NCBI RefSeq assembly: GCF_003675325.1
Contig: NZ_CP033073.1
Span: 3,286,001-3,350,000, forward strand
From: Streptomyces dangxiongensis
GTDB taxonomy: Bacteria > Actinomycetota > Actinomycetes > Streptomycetales > Streptomycetaceae
Reading direction: 5' to 3'
DNA length: 64,000 bases
Under the pieces are notes generated by a model. That model was not told where the DNA came from. It ran no database searches and saw only the letters and a list, made by a program, of their open reading frames with translations. The position numbers and the translations under genes are program-made. Of this stretch, positions 36,408-44,389 are shown piece after piece. Every line of letters starts with the position of its first letter. The stretch's first letter is position 1.

Positions 36408-37461
36408 CGCCGCCAACGGGCTGCTGCACCTGGTCCCGCGGGCCGAGGCCAAGCAGTCGATGAAGGACTTCAAGTCGGACCAGGAGGTGCGCTGGTGCCC
36501 GGGCTGCGGTGACTACGCGATCCTCGCGGCCGTGCAGGGCTTCATGCCGGAGCTGGGCCTGGCGCGCGAGAACATCGTCTTCGTCTCCGGCATCGGCTGT
36601 TCCTCCCGCTTCCCGTACTACCTGAACACCTACGGGATGCACTCCATCCACGGCCGCGCCCCGGCCATCGCGACCGGCCTGGCCACCTCCCGCCGTGACC
36701 TGAGCGTGTGGGTCGTCACCGGCGACGGCGACGCGCTGTCCATCGGCGGCAACCACCTGATCCACGCGCTGCGCCGCAACGTCAACCTGAAGATCCTGCT
36801 GTTCAACAACCGGATCTACGGCCTGACCAAGGGGCAGTACTCGCCGACGTCCGAGGTCGGCAAGGTCACCAAGTCGACGCCGATGGGCTCGCTCGACGCC
36901 CCCTTCAACCCCGTCTCCCTCGCCATCGGCGCGGAGGCGTCGTTCGTGGCACGCACGATCGACTCCGACCGCAAGCACCTCACGGAGGTGCTCCGGCAGG
37001 CCGCCGCCCACCCGGGTACGGCCCTGATCGAGATCTACCAGAACTGCAACATCTTCAACGACGGCGCCTTCGACGCCCTGAAGGACAAGCAGCAGGCCGA
37101 GGAGGCGCTGATCCGGCTGGAGCACGGGCAGCCGATCCGCTTCGGGGCCGACGGCGCGCGAGGCGTCGTACGGGATGCGCGGACCGGTGATCTGAGGGTG
37201 GTGACGGTGACCGAGGAGAACGAGGCGGACATCCTGGTGCACGACGCCCACGCGGCGTCGCCCACCACCGCCTTCGCCCTGTCCCGGCTGGCCGACCCGG
37301 ACACCCTGCACCACACTCCGATCGGCGTGTTCCGCTCCGTCGAACGGCCGGTCTACGACACCCAGATGGCCGACCAGCTCGACACGGCCGTCGAACAGCA
37401 CGGCAAGGGCGACCTGGGCGCGCTGCTGGCCGGCGGGGACACCTGGACGGTCGTCGGCTGA
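36400..37461 (+). CDS. korB: 2-oxoacid:ferredoxin oxidoreductase, beta subunit
   Basis: 353 residues. The thiamine diphosphate site reads GDGDALSIGGNHLIHALRR and FNNRIYGLTKGQ. The [4Fe-4S] cysteines start with WCPGCGDY (C33, C36), with GIGCSSR and YQNCNIF supplying the others. It is the catalytic, electron-relaying subunit of KorAB, coupled to korA by an 8-bp overlap. A bidirectional terminator at 37479-37507 ends the operon. Confidence 0.95.
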   Translation: MTDAANGLLHLVPRAEAKQSMKDFKSDQEVRWCPGCGDYAILAAVQGFMPELGLARENIVFVSGIGCSSRFPYYLNTYGMHSIHGRAPAIATGLATSRRDLSVWVVTGDGDALSIGGNHLIHALRRNVNLKILLFNNRIYGLTKGQYSPTSEVGKVTKSTPMGSLDAPFNPVSLAIGAEASFVARTIDSDRKHLTEVLRQAAAHPGTALIEIYQNCNIFNDGAFDALKDKQQAEEALIRLEHGQPIRFGADGARGVVRDARTGDLRVVTVTEENEADILVHDAHAASPTTAFALSRLADPDTLHHTPIGVFRSVERPVYDTQMADQLDTAVEQHGKGDLGALLAGGDTWTVVG

Positions 37462-37474
37462 CCCGTCCGCCGCT

Positions 37475-37900
37475 TCACGAGGCCCGGGGCGGGGTGCCCC
37501 GGGCCTCTTCGTTCGCGCGGCGGCGCTCGTCGTAGGCCCGGCGGGCCTGCTCCACCTCGTCCATGCGGTGCCGTGTCCACCCGGCGAGGGCGCGCACCTG
37601 TTCCGCCGCCTCACGGCCGAGGCCGGTGAGCGAGTAGTCGACGCGGGGCGGGATGACCGGCCTGGCGTCGCGGTGCACCAGGCCGTCGCGTTCCAGGGTC
37701 TGGAGGGTCTGGGTGAGCATCTTCTCGCTGACGTCCCGGCCGCCGATCCGGCTGACCGTCCGGCGCAGCTCACCGAAGCGGTACGACCGCTCCAGCAGTG
37801 CGACGAGGACGAGGACGCCCCAGCGGCTGGTGACGTGTTCCAGGACGAGCCGGTAGGGGCAGAGCGCCTCGGCGGCCACGGTCCGTTTACTTACTGCCAT
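37475..37900 (-). CDS. HxlR-family winged-helix regulator
   Basis: 141 residues from the ATG at 37900. HxlR signature: LCPYRLVLEHVTSRWGVLVLVALL, then FGELRRTVSRIGGRDVSEKMLTQTLQTLERDGLV. Cys14 lies in the position often used for redox or quinone sensing in HxlR proteins such as QorR. It is divergent from an NAD(P)-binding oxidoreductase with a 103-bp spacer holding a palindrome at 37904-37928, so it probably controls that gene and itself. Confidence 0.9.
   Translation of the reverse strand: MAVSKRTVAAEALCPYRLVLEHVTSRWGVLVLVALLERSYRFGELRRTVSRIGGRDVSEKMLTQTLQTLERDGLVHRDARPVIPPRVDYSLTGLGREAAEQVRALAGWTRHRMDEVEQARRAYDERRRANEEARGTPPRAS
37479..37507. terminator. Bidirectional terminator between korB and the HxlR gene
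   Basis: GAGGCCCGGGGC (37479-37490) pairs perfectly with GCCCCGGGCCTC (37496-37507). It overlaps the last codons of the HxlR gene and begins 17 bp after the korB stop. Confidence 0.8.
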
Positions 37901-37903
37901 GCC

Positions 37904-37928
37904 AGTACCTTACTTCAAAGTGGGTACT
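37904..37928. promoter_or_regulatory. HxlR operator candidate
   Basis: AGTACC-N13-GGTACT with an inner ACTT-CA-AAGT, AT-rich compared with its surroundings, three bases upstream of the HxlR start and 76 bp before the divergent gene. The position suits a regulator blocking both promoters. Confidence 0.6.
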
Positions 37929-38003
37929 TTCTATTTGTTAGCGCCACTCTTACGGTGAGTGTCAGAGCGCCTTTCCCCCGAGAACCCCTAGGAGTGCCGC
38001 ACC

Positions 38004-38858
38004 ATGAGCATCGTCGTCACCGGAGCCACCGGACAGCTCGGCCGCCACGTCGTGGACCAGCTACTGGAGAAGGTTCCGGCGGAACAGATCACCGCCGTCG
38101 TGCGCGACAGGGCGAAGGGCGCCGGCCTCGCGGCCCGGGGCGTGCGCCTGGCCGTCGCCGACTACAACGCCCCCGAGACTTTCGACGGCCTGTTCGGCGC
38201 CGGCGACAAGGTCCTGCTGATCTCCGGCAACGAGTTCGACAAGGGACGGGTGCGCCAGCACAGCGTGGTCATCGACGCCGCGAAGGCCGCCGGGGTGGCA
38301 CTGCTGGCGTACACGAGCGCCCCGGGCACCCTGACGGCCGCGCTCGCCGACGACCACCGGGCCACGGAGGAGGTGCTGCTCGCCTCCGGTCTGCCCTACA
38401 GCCTGCTGCGCAACGGCTGGTACCACGAGAACTACACCGAGAACCTGACCCCGGTCCTGGAGCACGGGGCGGTCGTGGCCGCCGCCGGTGACGGCCGCGT
38501 CTCCTCGGCCGCCCGCGCCGACTACGCCGCCGCCGCGGTCGCGGTGCTGACCGGCGAGGGGCACGAGAACACGACGTACGAGCTGGGCGGCGACGAGGCG
38601 TGGAGCTTCGCCGAGTACGCGGCCGAGCTGAGCCGCCGGACCGGCCGGGAGATCGCCTACACCCCCGTGACCGTCGAGGCCCTCACCGGCATCCTGACCG
38701 GCGCCGGGCTGCCCGCGCCGGTGGCCGGGATCGTGGCCGGGGTGGATGCCTCGATCGAGAAGGGCGAGCTGGTCGTCCCCTCCGGGGACCTGTCCCGGCT
38801 CATCGGCCGGCCGGCCACCCCGCTCGCCGCAGCCGTCGCCGCCGCCCTCCAGGGCTGA
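38004..38858 (+). CDS. NmrA/QOR2-like NAD(P)H-binding oxidoreductase
   Basis: 284 residues. The N-terminal dinucleotide motif is MSIVVTGATGQLGRHVV; LLRNGWYHENYTENL and YELGGDEAWSFAEYAAEL match the QOR2/YtfG quinone oxidoreductase group, which has no SDR Tyr-Lys pair. Likely an NADPH-dependent quinone reductase. The pairing with an HxlR regulator recalls the qorA-qorR (ytfGH) arrangement known in other bacteria, so electrophile or quinone induction is a reasonable inference. Confidence 0.88.
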   Translation: MSIVVTGATGQLGRHVVDQLLEKVPAEQITAVVRDRAKGAGLAARGVRLAVADYNAPETFDGLFGAGDKVLLISGNEFDKGRVRQHSVVIDAAKAAGVALLAYTSAPGTLTAALADDHRATEEVLLASGLPYSLLRNGWYHENYTENLTPVLEHGAVVAAAGDGRVSSAARADYAAAAVAVLTGEGHENTTYELGGDEAWSFAEYAAELSRRTGREIAYTPVTVEALTGILTGAGLPAPVAGIVAGVDASIEKGELVVPSGDLSRLIGRPATPLAAAVAAALQG

Positions 38859-38975
38859 CCCCGGCATCCCCGACTGTCATGACCGTATGGCGATACGGGC
38901 ATGACATCCGGGGGTGACCGGCGTTACCTTCGTTCTCGCGCGCGTGCGCCGGGTGCGCGGGCGGAAGGAGGGGAC

Positions 38976-39968
38976 GTGGCCGGGACGTCCGAGGGTGAGC
39001 ACCGCACAGGCCTGCTGAACGGCTTCGCCGCCTACGGGATGTGGGGGCTGGTCCCCCTGTTCTGGCCCCTGCTCAAGCCGGCCGGGGCCGCGGAGATCCT
39101 GGCCCACCGCATGGTGTGGTCCCTCGCGTTCGTGGCCGTCGCGCTGGTCTTCGTCCGCCGCTGGGCATGGGCGGGCGAACTGCTGCTCCGGCCCCGGCAG
39201 CTCGGCCTCATCACCGTGGCGGCCGCCGTCATCACCGTGAACTGGGGCGTCTACATCTGGGCGGTGAACTCCGGCCACGTCGTCGAGGCCTCGCTCGGCT
39301 ACTTCATCAACCCGCTGGTCACGATCGCGATAGGCGTGCTCGTCCTCAAGGAGCGGCTGCGGCCCGCGCAGTGGGCGGCGGTCGCGGTCGGCCTGGCCGC
39401 CGTCGTCGTCCTGACCGTCGGCTACGGCCACCCGCCGTGGATCTCCCTCTGCCTCGCCTTCTCCTTCGCCACCTACGGGCTGGTGAAGAAGAAGGTCGGC
39501 CTCGGCGGCGTCGAGTCGCTGGCCGCCGAGACCGCGATCCAGTTCGTGCCGGCGCTCGGCTATCTGCTGTGGCTGGCCGCGCGGGGCGAGTGCACCTTCG
39601 TGACCGGGGGGACCGGCCACGCCGCCCTGCTCGCCTCGACCGGCGTCGTCACCGCACTCCCCCTGGTCTGCTTCGGCGCGGCGGCGATCCGGGTGCCCCT
39701 GTCGACACTGGGCCTGTTGCAGTACCTCGCCCCCGTCTTCCAGTTCCTGCTCGGCGTCGTCTACTTCCACGAGGCCATGCCGGCCGAGCGGTGGGCGGGA
39801 TTCGCGCTGGTCTGGCTGGCACTGATCCTGCTCACGGGCGATGCGCTGCGCACCGCGCGGCGGACGGCACGGTTCGCCGTGCCGGCACCGGCCGGCGCCC
39901 GGGCCCCCGGACCGGCCGGCGCCCCGGCTCCCGCGTCACCCCCGGCGTCCACACCCGCCGACGCCTGA
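38976..39968 (+). CDS. rarD: EamA-family transporter RarD
   Basis: 330 residues from a GTG at 38976 preceded by GGAAGGAGGGG. Ten hydrophobic segments; RarD hallmarks include AYGMWGLVPLFWPLLK, AAEILAHRMVWSL and NWGVYIWAVNSGHVVEASLGYFINPL. A Pro/Ala-rich tail ends the protein. The substrate is unknown (E. coli RarD is linked to chloramphenicol sensitivity in old reports). It is monocistronic. Confidence 0.92.
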   Translation: MAGTSEGEHRTGLLNGFAAYGMWGLVPLFWPLLKPAGAAEILAHRMVWSLAFVAVALVFVRRWAWAGELLLRPRQLGLITVAAAVITVNWGVYIWAVNSGHVVEASLGYFINPLVTIAIGVLVLKERLRPAQWAAVAVGLAAVVVLTVGYGHPPWISLCLAFSFATYGLVKKKVGLGGVESLAAETAIQFVPALGYLLWLAARGECTFVTGGTGHAALLASTGVVTALPLVCFGAAAIRVPLSTLGLLQYLAPVFQFLLGVVYFHEAMPAERWAGFALVWLALILLTGDALRTARRTARFAVPAPAGARAPGPAGAPAPASPPASTPADA

Positions 39969-39976
39969 CCGGCGCG

Positions 39977-40051
39977 GAGCGGCGCGGATCGGAGCGGCGC
40001 GGATCGGAGCGGCACGGAACCGAGCGGCGCGGAACCGAGCGGCGCGGAACG
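39977..40051. repeat. 15-bp tandem repeat, five copies
   Basis: Units of GAGCGGCGCGGATCG/GAGCGGCGCGGAACC at 39977, 39992, 40007, 40022 and 40037, between rarD and the VOC gene. The first two units carry GATCG and the later ones GAAC, so there are two subtypes. Confidence 0.9.
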
Positions 40052-40089
40052 GGTCCTTCCGTCTGCGGGTCCGGTTATAAGTGGGAGCC

Positions 40090-40557
40090 ATGACCACACA
40101 GGCGCCCGCCCCGCTGCACTGGAAGCTCGTCATCGACGCGGCCGACCCGCACACCCAGGCCGACTTCTGGGCCGCCGCGCTGCACTACACGGCCGAGGAC
40201 AACAGCGACCTCGTCGAACGGCTGCTGTCCCTGGGCGCGTTGTCCGGCGAGGCCACCGTCGAGTACCACGGACGGCTCGCCTTCCGGGACCTGATCGCCG
40301 TACGGCACCCCGACGACCCCTGCGACCCGCAGACCGGCACCGGGCTCGGCCGGCGACTGCTGTTCCAGCGCGTGCCGGAGCCGAAGACCGGCAAGAACCG
40401 GCTCCACCTCGACCTGCACCCCGGCCCGGACCGGCGCGCCGCGGAGGTGTCACGGCTGGAGGCGCTGGGCGCGCGGGTGCTGCGGGAGGTGGTGGAGCCC
40501 TCCGGCCGGTGGGCGGTGCTGGCGGATCCGGAGGGGAACGAGTTCTGCGTCCACTAG
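40090..40557 (+). CDS. VOC/glyoxalase-like domain protein
   Basis: 155 residues from the ATG at 40090 (GGGAG upstream). Two beta-alpha-beta modules: WKLVIDAADPHTQADFWAAAL at the N-terminus and KNRLHLDLHPGPDRRAAEVSRLEALGA with WAVLADPEGNEFCVH at the C-terminus, where the late Glu is a usual metal ligand position. It resembles the Glyoxalase_6-type family of unknown substrate; it could act in antibiotic or electrophile resistance but nothing here proves it. Confidence 0.85.
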   Translation: MTTQAPAPLHWKLVIDAADPHTQADFWAAALHYTAEDNSDLVERLLSLGALSGEATVEYHGRLAFRDLIAVRHPDDPCDPQTGTGLGRRLLFQRVPEPKTGKNRLHLDLHPGPDRRAAEVSRLEALGARVLREVVEPSGRWAVLADPEGNEFCVH

Positions 40558-40597
40558 GGGTGGGGGCAGCGGGCCGGTCGGGGGCGCGGTCGCCGGG

Positions 40598-41587
40598 TCA
40601 CGGCCGGGCGGCGCGGGCCGCGCGGTCGGACAGGCGGACCATGCGGGCGCGGGCGGACTCCAGGGGGCGCGGATCGTCGGCGGCGGGGCCCGGCTCGGCG
40701 GCGAGTTCCGTCCACAGGTCGATCAGGTCGCGGCCCAGCCGCAGGCCCTCCTCGGGATCGCGCACCGCGCGCCACGCGGTCGCCGCGCTCTGCACGTTGT
40801 CGTAGGCGGCCTCCCCGTCCCGTGCCCGGCGACGCAGCCGGGCGAGGTCCAGGGACAGTTGGAAGGCGCGGACCGGGTCGCCCGCCAGGTAGGCGATGTA
40901 GGCCGACAGTTCCCGCAGGTGCAGCACCTCGGCGTGGTGGACGCCGAGCGCGGCGGCGGCCTCGGCGAGCGCACGGTCGGCCAGTTCCGCCGCCGCGTCG
41001 AGACGGCCCGCCCGTACGGCCTCGTTGATGCGGGTCATCGGCTCGGTGAGCAGCTCGGCCCCCTCTGCGGTCTCGGTCAGGGGCCCGTCCCCGAGCACCT
41101 CCTCGGCGACGGCGTCGAAACCGCGGGCCGGGGTGTGGGCGACGGCGGAGGCGACGGCTTCCCGCGACACGCCGAAAATGACCTCGGGCGGTATGGCGGT
41201 GGCTGCCGATTGCGGTACGGCGGTGGCGGCGGCCTCCGCACGTACGGTGGTGGCGGTCGTCGTCGGTGTGCCCGTGCCCGAAGCCTGTGGCGCCGGTACC
41301 CGGACCGGCTCCCCCGTCATCCGGCTCGACCCGTCCGTGGCGACCTCCAGGGGGACCACGCAGCCCGCGCGGTCGTCGCGGACCGTGGCGCGTATGGGGG
41401 CGCCGACGCTGATGGCCAGGCGCTGGAGGTGGTTCAGGACGGCCTGCTGGATCTCCTCGCCCGGCGCGGCCATGACCGGGGCCCCGTCCACCGCCGCGTC
41501 TCCCGTGCCGAACACCTGGACGGACACCGCCGCCGGGTGCGCCACGGGCTGCAGCGCCCGCTTCTTCTCGAAGCTGACTCGAGCCAT
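40598..41587 (-). CDS. Hypothetical protein with C-terminal TPR-like helices
   Basis: 329 residues from the ATG at 41587 (GAGGGG 7 nt upstream). The N-terminal 100 residues are mixed (VQVFGTGDAAVDGAPV), then comes an Ala/Thr/Pro-rich linker (about 105-145). The C-terminal half is helical with repeated A/L spacing (RINEAVRAGRLDAAAELADRALAEAAA, AYIAYLAGDPVRAFQLSLDLA) like TPR units. Probably a protein-interaction or gas-vesicle/regulator-type scaffold; no specific function is recognised. It is divergent from the flavodoxin-like gene. Confidence 0.65.
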   Translation of the reverse strand: MARVSFEKKRALQPVAHPAAVSVQVFGTGDAAVDGAPVMAAPGEEIQQAVLNHLQRLAISVGAPIRATVRDDRAGCVVPLEVATDGSSRMTGEPVRVPAPQASGTGTPTTTATTVRAEAAATAVPQSAATAIPPEVIFGVSREAVASAVAHTPARGFDAVAEEVLGDGPLTETAEGAELLTEPMTRINEAVRAGRLDAAAELADRALAEAAAALGVHHAEVLHLRELSAYIAYLAGDPVRAFQLSLDLARLRRRARDGEAAYDNVQSAATAWRAVRDPEEGLRLGRDLIDLWTELAAEPGPAADDPRPLESARARMVRLSDRAARAARP

Positions 41588-41720
41588 CGGTTGCCCCTCA
41601 CTCCCCAGGCGCCGCGATCCGGTCGTACGCGTCCCGCCAACCAGTGTGTCGGGTAGGCCGGGTTCCCGCGTCACCGCGACGTCACAGCCTCGCACCAGCC
41701 ACACTCTGGTCAAATTTCCT

Positions 41721-41744
41721 TGCACATGCATAAAATGCACATGC
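41721..41744. promoter_or_regulatory. AT-rich repeat motif in a divergent promoter region
   Basis: Two direct copies of TGCACATGC (41721-41729 and 41736-41744) with an embedded inverted repeat TGCAT-AAA-ATGCA, 40 bp before the flavodoxin-like gene. The surroundings are much higher in GC. It may be a regulator site or the promoter itself. Confidence 0.45.
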
Positions 41745-41783
41745 CTTTTCTCGCGGTACGACATCACCCACCTGGGGGACCAT

Positions 41784-42377
41784 ATGACCCGCCGCTTCCT
41801 CTTCGTCCTGGGCAGTGCCCGCGCCGAGGGCAACACCGAGCTGCTGGCCCGCGCGGCAGCCGAGCAGCTACCCGCCGAGGTGGAGCAGCGCTGGATCCGG
41901 CTCGCCGAGCACCCCCTGCCCGACTTCGTGGACCTGCGGCACGACAGCGACCACGTCCGGCCGGCGGCGGACACCCCCGCCGGCCTGCTGCTGGACGCCA
42001 CGCTCGCGGCGACCGACATCGTGATCGCCTCACCGCTGTACTGGTACTCGGTGTCCAGCCTCACCAAGCGCTACCTCGACTACTGGTCGGCCTGGCTGCG
42101 CACCCCCGGCGTCGACTTCAGGGGCACGATGGCCGGCCGTACGCTCTGGGGCGTCGCCGCCCTCGCGCACGACGAGCCGGCGGTCGCCGCCCCCTACGCC
42201 GGCACGCTCACCCACTCCGCCGCCTATCTGCGGATGCGCTTCGGCGGGGTCCTGCTCGGCAACGGCAGCGCGCCCGGTGACGTACTGGGCGACACGGACG
42301 CCCTCGCGCGCGCGAAGACGTTCTTCGCGCAGGACGCCCCGCTCGCGCGCTTCCCGCACGAGACGCCCGGCGCGTGA
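41784..42377 (+). CDS. Flavodoxin-fold NAD(P)H:FMN oxidoreductase-like protein
   Basis: 197 residues from the ATG at 41784 (GGGGG upstream). It starts RRFLFVLGSARAEGNTELLARAA, where the GSARAEGNT loop is the FMN phosphate site. IVIASPLYWYSVSSLTKRYLDYWSAWL is the second FMN loop typical of the NADPH-dependent FMN reductase/flavodoxin_2 group. It is a cytoplasmic flavin-dependent reductase; the substrate is unknown. Confidence 0.87.
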   Translation: MTRRFLFVLGSARAEGNTELLARAAAEQLPAEVEQRWIRLAEHPLPDFVDLRHDSDHVRPAADTPAGLLLDATLAATDIVIASPLYWYSVSSLTKRYLDYWSAWLRTPGVDFRGTMAGRTLWGVAALAHDEPAVAAPYAGTLTHSAAYLRMRFGGVLLGNGSAPGDVLGDTDALARAKTFFAQDAPLARFPHETPGA

Positions 42378-42393
42378 GTCCCGCGCCCCGGGG

Positions 42394-43371
42394 TCACGCG
42401 CTGATGTCCTTCGTCGTGAACCGGGCCCAGGCCGCCGAGCCGAACACGGCCGCGTACAACGCCTGGAGGCCGAGGTTGCGCGTCAGGCCGTCCCAGTAGA
42501 CGGGGTCGCGCATCAGGTCGGCGAACGACAGCCAGTAGTGCGGGAACAGATACGGCTGGAGCGTGTGCAACTGGGGTATCTGGTCGACGATCTGGACGGT
42601 GACGAGCAGGCCGACCGTGGTCGCCATGGCCGCGATGCCGCTCTGGGTGAGTGTCGACACGAACAGGCCGACGGCCGCCACCCCGACCAGCGAGGCCGCC
42701 ACCACCAGGGCGATGAGCAGGGCCCGGCCGAGTCCCTCGGCGAGACCGATCCGGGTGCCGGAGATCGTGGTCAGGTCGCCCAGCGGGAAGAGCAGCGCGC
42801 CGACGGCCAGCGCGGAGACCGTGACGACCAGGGTGGCGAGCAGACAGAAGGCCAGCACCGTCGCGTACTTGATGAGCAGCAGCCGGGTGCGGCCGGCCGG
42901 AGCGACCAGCAGATAGCGCAGGGTGCCGCCGCCCGCCTCCCCCGCGATCGCGTCGCCCGCGACGACGCCGACCGCCATCGGCAGGAAGAACGGCAGGGTG
43001 GCGGCCAGCGCGGTGAAGACCAGGAACAGCCCGTTGTTGGTGACCTGGGTGAGGAACGCCGGGCCCGTGCCGTTCCCGCCCGCCGGGGCACCGTCCCGCG
43101 TCTCGATCCGCACCGCGATCGCGATCAGCACCGGCACCGCGGCCAGCACCCCGAGCAGCGCGAGCGTGCGCCGGCGGCGGACGGTGGTGACCAGCTCGCT
43201 GCGCAGCAGTCCGAACGTCCACAGCGGGTTCGGCCGGCGCACGACACCCACCCGGGTCGGATCGGCGCGGCTTTCCCCAACCGGGTCGACGTGGCCCGCC
43301 CGGGTCGGGTCAGTGCGGCCCGCCCGGGTCGAGTCAGCGTGGCCCTCCCGAGCCGGGTCAGCGGGCGACAT
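42394..43371 (-). CDS. ABC-2 type transporter permease
   Basis: 325 residues. The N-terminal ~45 residues are octapeptide repeats (ADSTRAGR, TDPTRAGH, ADPTRVG) encoded by a 24-bp tandem array at 43291-43362. After them come six membrane segments, with GDAIAGEAGGGTLRYLLVAPAGRTRLLLIKY as the typical ABC-2 loop. It overlaps the ATPase gene by 14 bp. With it and the LolA-like lipoprotein upstream it forms an export operon; the substrate is unknown. Confidence 0.9.
   Translation of the reverse strand: MSPADPAREGHADSTRAGRTDPTRAGHVDPVGESRADPTRVGVVRRPNPLWTFGLLRSELVTTVRRRRTLALLGVLAAVPVLIAIAVRIETRDGAPAGGNGTGPAFLTQVTNNGLFLVFTALAATLPFFLPMAVGVVAGDAIAGEAGGGTLRYLLVAPAGRTRLLLIKYATVLAFCLLATLVVTVSALAVGALLFPLGDLTTISGTRIGLAEGLGRALLIALVVAASLVGVAAVGLFVSTLTQSGIAAMATTVGLLVTVQIVDQIPQLHTLQPYLFPHYWLSFADLMRDPVYWDGLTRNLGLQALYAAVFGSAAWARFTTKDISA
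43291..43362. repeat. 24-bp tandem repeat, three copies, inside a permease gene
   Basis: Units at 43291, 43315 and 43339, 24 bp each, in frame with the permease start region, and adding eight residues per copy. A degenerate earlier copy precedes them. It is a likely site of in-frame length variation. Confidence 0.85.
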
Positions 43372-44356
43372 CGAAGCCCTCCCCCGTCAGCGCGACGAAC
43401 GTGTCCTCCAGCGAGGCCCGTTCGACGGTGAGGCCCCGGACGCGGACGCCCGCGGCGACCAGGGCCGCGGTCACTTCGGCGAGGTCCCGGGCGGGCGGTT
43501 CGCCGGTGACCCGGTCGCCGTCGGCGGCCACGTCCCCGACGCCCTGCTCCTTGAGCACCCGGGCCGCCTCGGCCGCGTCCGGGGTGGTCACCACCAGCCG
43601 GTCGCGTGCCCCGGCCGCCAGGTCGGCCACCGGCCCCTGGGTGACGAGCCGGCCCCGCGTCATGACCGCCGCGTGCGTGCACACCTGCTCGATCTCGTCG
43701 AGGAGATGGGAGGAGAGGAAGACGGTCGTGCCGTCGGCGGCCAGCTCCCTGATCAGGGTGCGGATCTCCCGCATGCCCTGCGGGTCGAGGCCGTTGGTGG
43801 GTTCGTCCAGGACCAGCAGTCCGCGGGGCCGGAGCAGCGCGGCGGCCAGCCCGAGGCGTTGTTTCATGCCCAGCGAGTACGCCTTCGCCTTCTTGCCGGC
43901 GGCGGCCGTGAGCCCGACCCGGTCCAGTGCGGCGGTGACGCGGGCGCGCCGGGTGCGCGGGTCGGCGGCCGGGTCGGCGGCGTCGTAGCGCAGCAGGTTG
44001 TCCCGGCCGGACAGGAAGCCGTACAGGGCGGGGCCCTCGATGAGCGCGCCGACCTGCGGGAGGACCGTGCGGGCGGCCCGGGGCATGGGCCGGCCCAGGA
44101 CCCGGACCGTGCCCGCAGTCGGTTCGATCAGGCCCATGAGCATGCGGATGGTGGTGGTCTTGCCGGAGCCGTTGGGGCCGAGGAAGCCGAAGACGCTGCC
44201 CGCCGGGACGGTCAGGTCGAGACCGTCGACGGCGAGCTGTCCGCCGCGGTAGCGCTTGGTGAGCCCGCGCGTGACGATGACGCCCACCCGGGCCCCCGCC
44301 GGCCCGGGCTCCGGCGGCTGACCCCGGCCGGGCTCGGCGGCGGACGGCTCGTCCAT
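43358..44356 (-). CDS. ABC transporter ATP-binding protein
   Basis: 332 residues. Walker A GPNGSGKTTT, Q loop near LPQVGALIEG, signature YSLGMKQRLGLA (the C-loop has LGMKQ in place of LSGGQ, usual for ABC-2 drug or lipoprotein exporters), Walker B LLVLDEPTNGLDP and H loop FLSSHLLDE. The C-terminal ~100 residues resemble DrrA-type tails. It drives the permease at 42394; 33 bp separate it from the LolA-like gene. Confidence 0.94.
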   Translation of the reverse strand: MDEPSAAEPGRGQPPEPGPAGARVGVIVTRGLTKRYRGGQLAVDGLDLTVPAGSVFGFLGPNGSGKTTTIRMLMGLIEPTAGTVRVLGRPMPRAARTVLPQVGALIEGPALYGFLSGRDNLLRYDAADPAADPRTRRARVTAALDRVGLTAAAGKKAKAYSLGMKQRLGLAAALLRPRGLLVLDEPTNGLDPQGMREIRTLIRELAADGTTVFLSSHLLDEIEQVCTHAAVMTRGRLVTQGPVADLAAGARDRLVVTTPDAAEAARVLKEQGVGDVAADGDRVTGEPPARDLAEVTAALVAAGVRVRGLTVERASLEDTFVALTGEGFDVAR

Positions 44357-44389
44357 CGGCTCCCCCTCGCTTCGTCGTGCCCGGACGGG

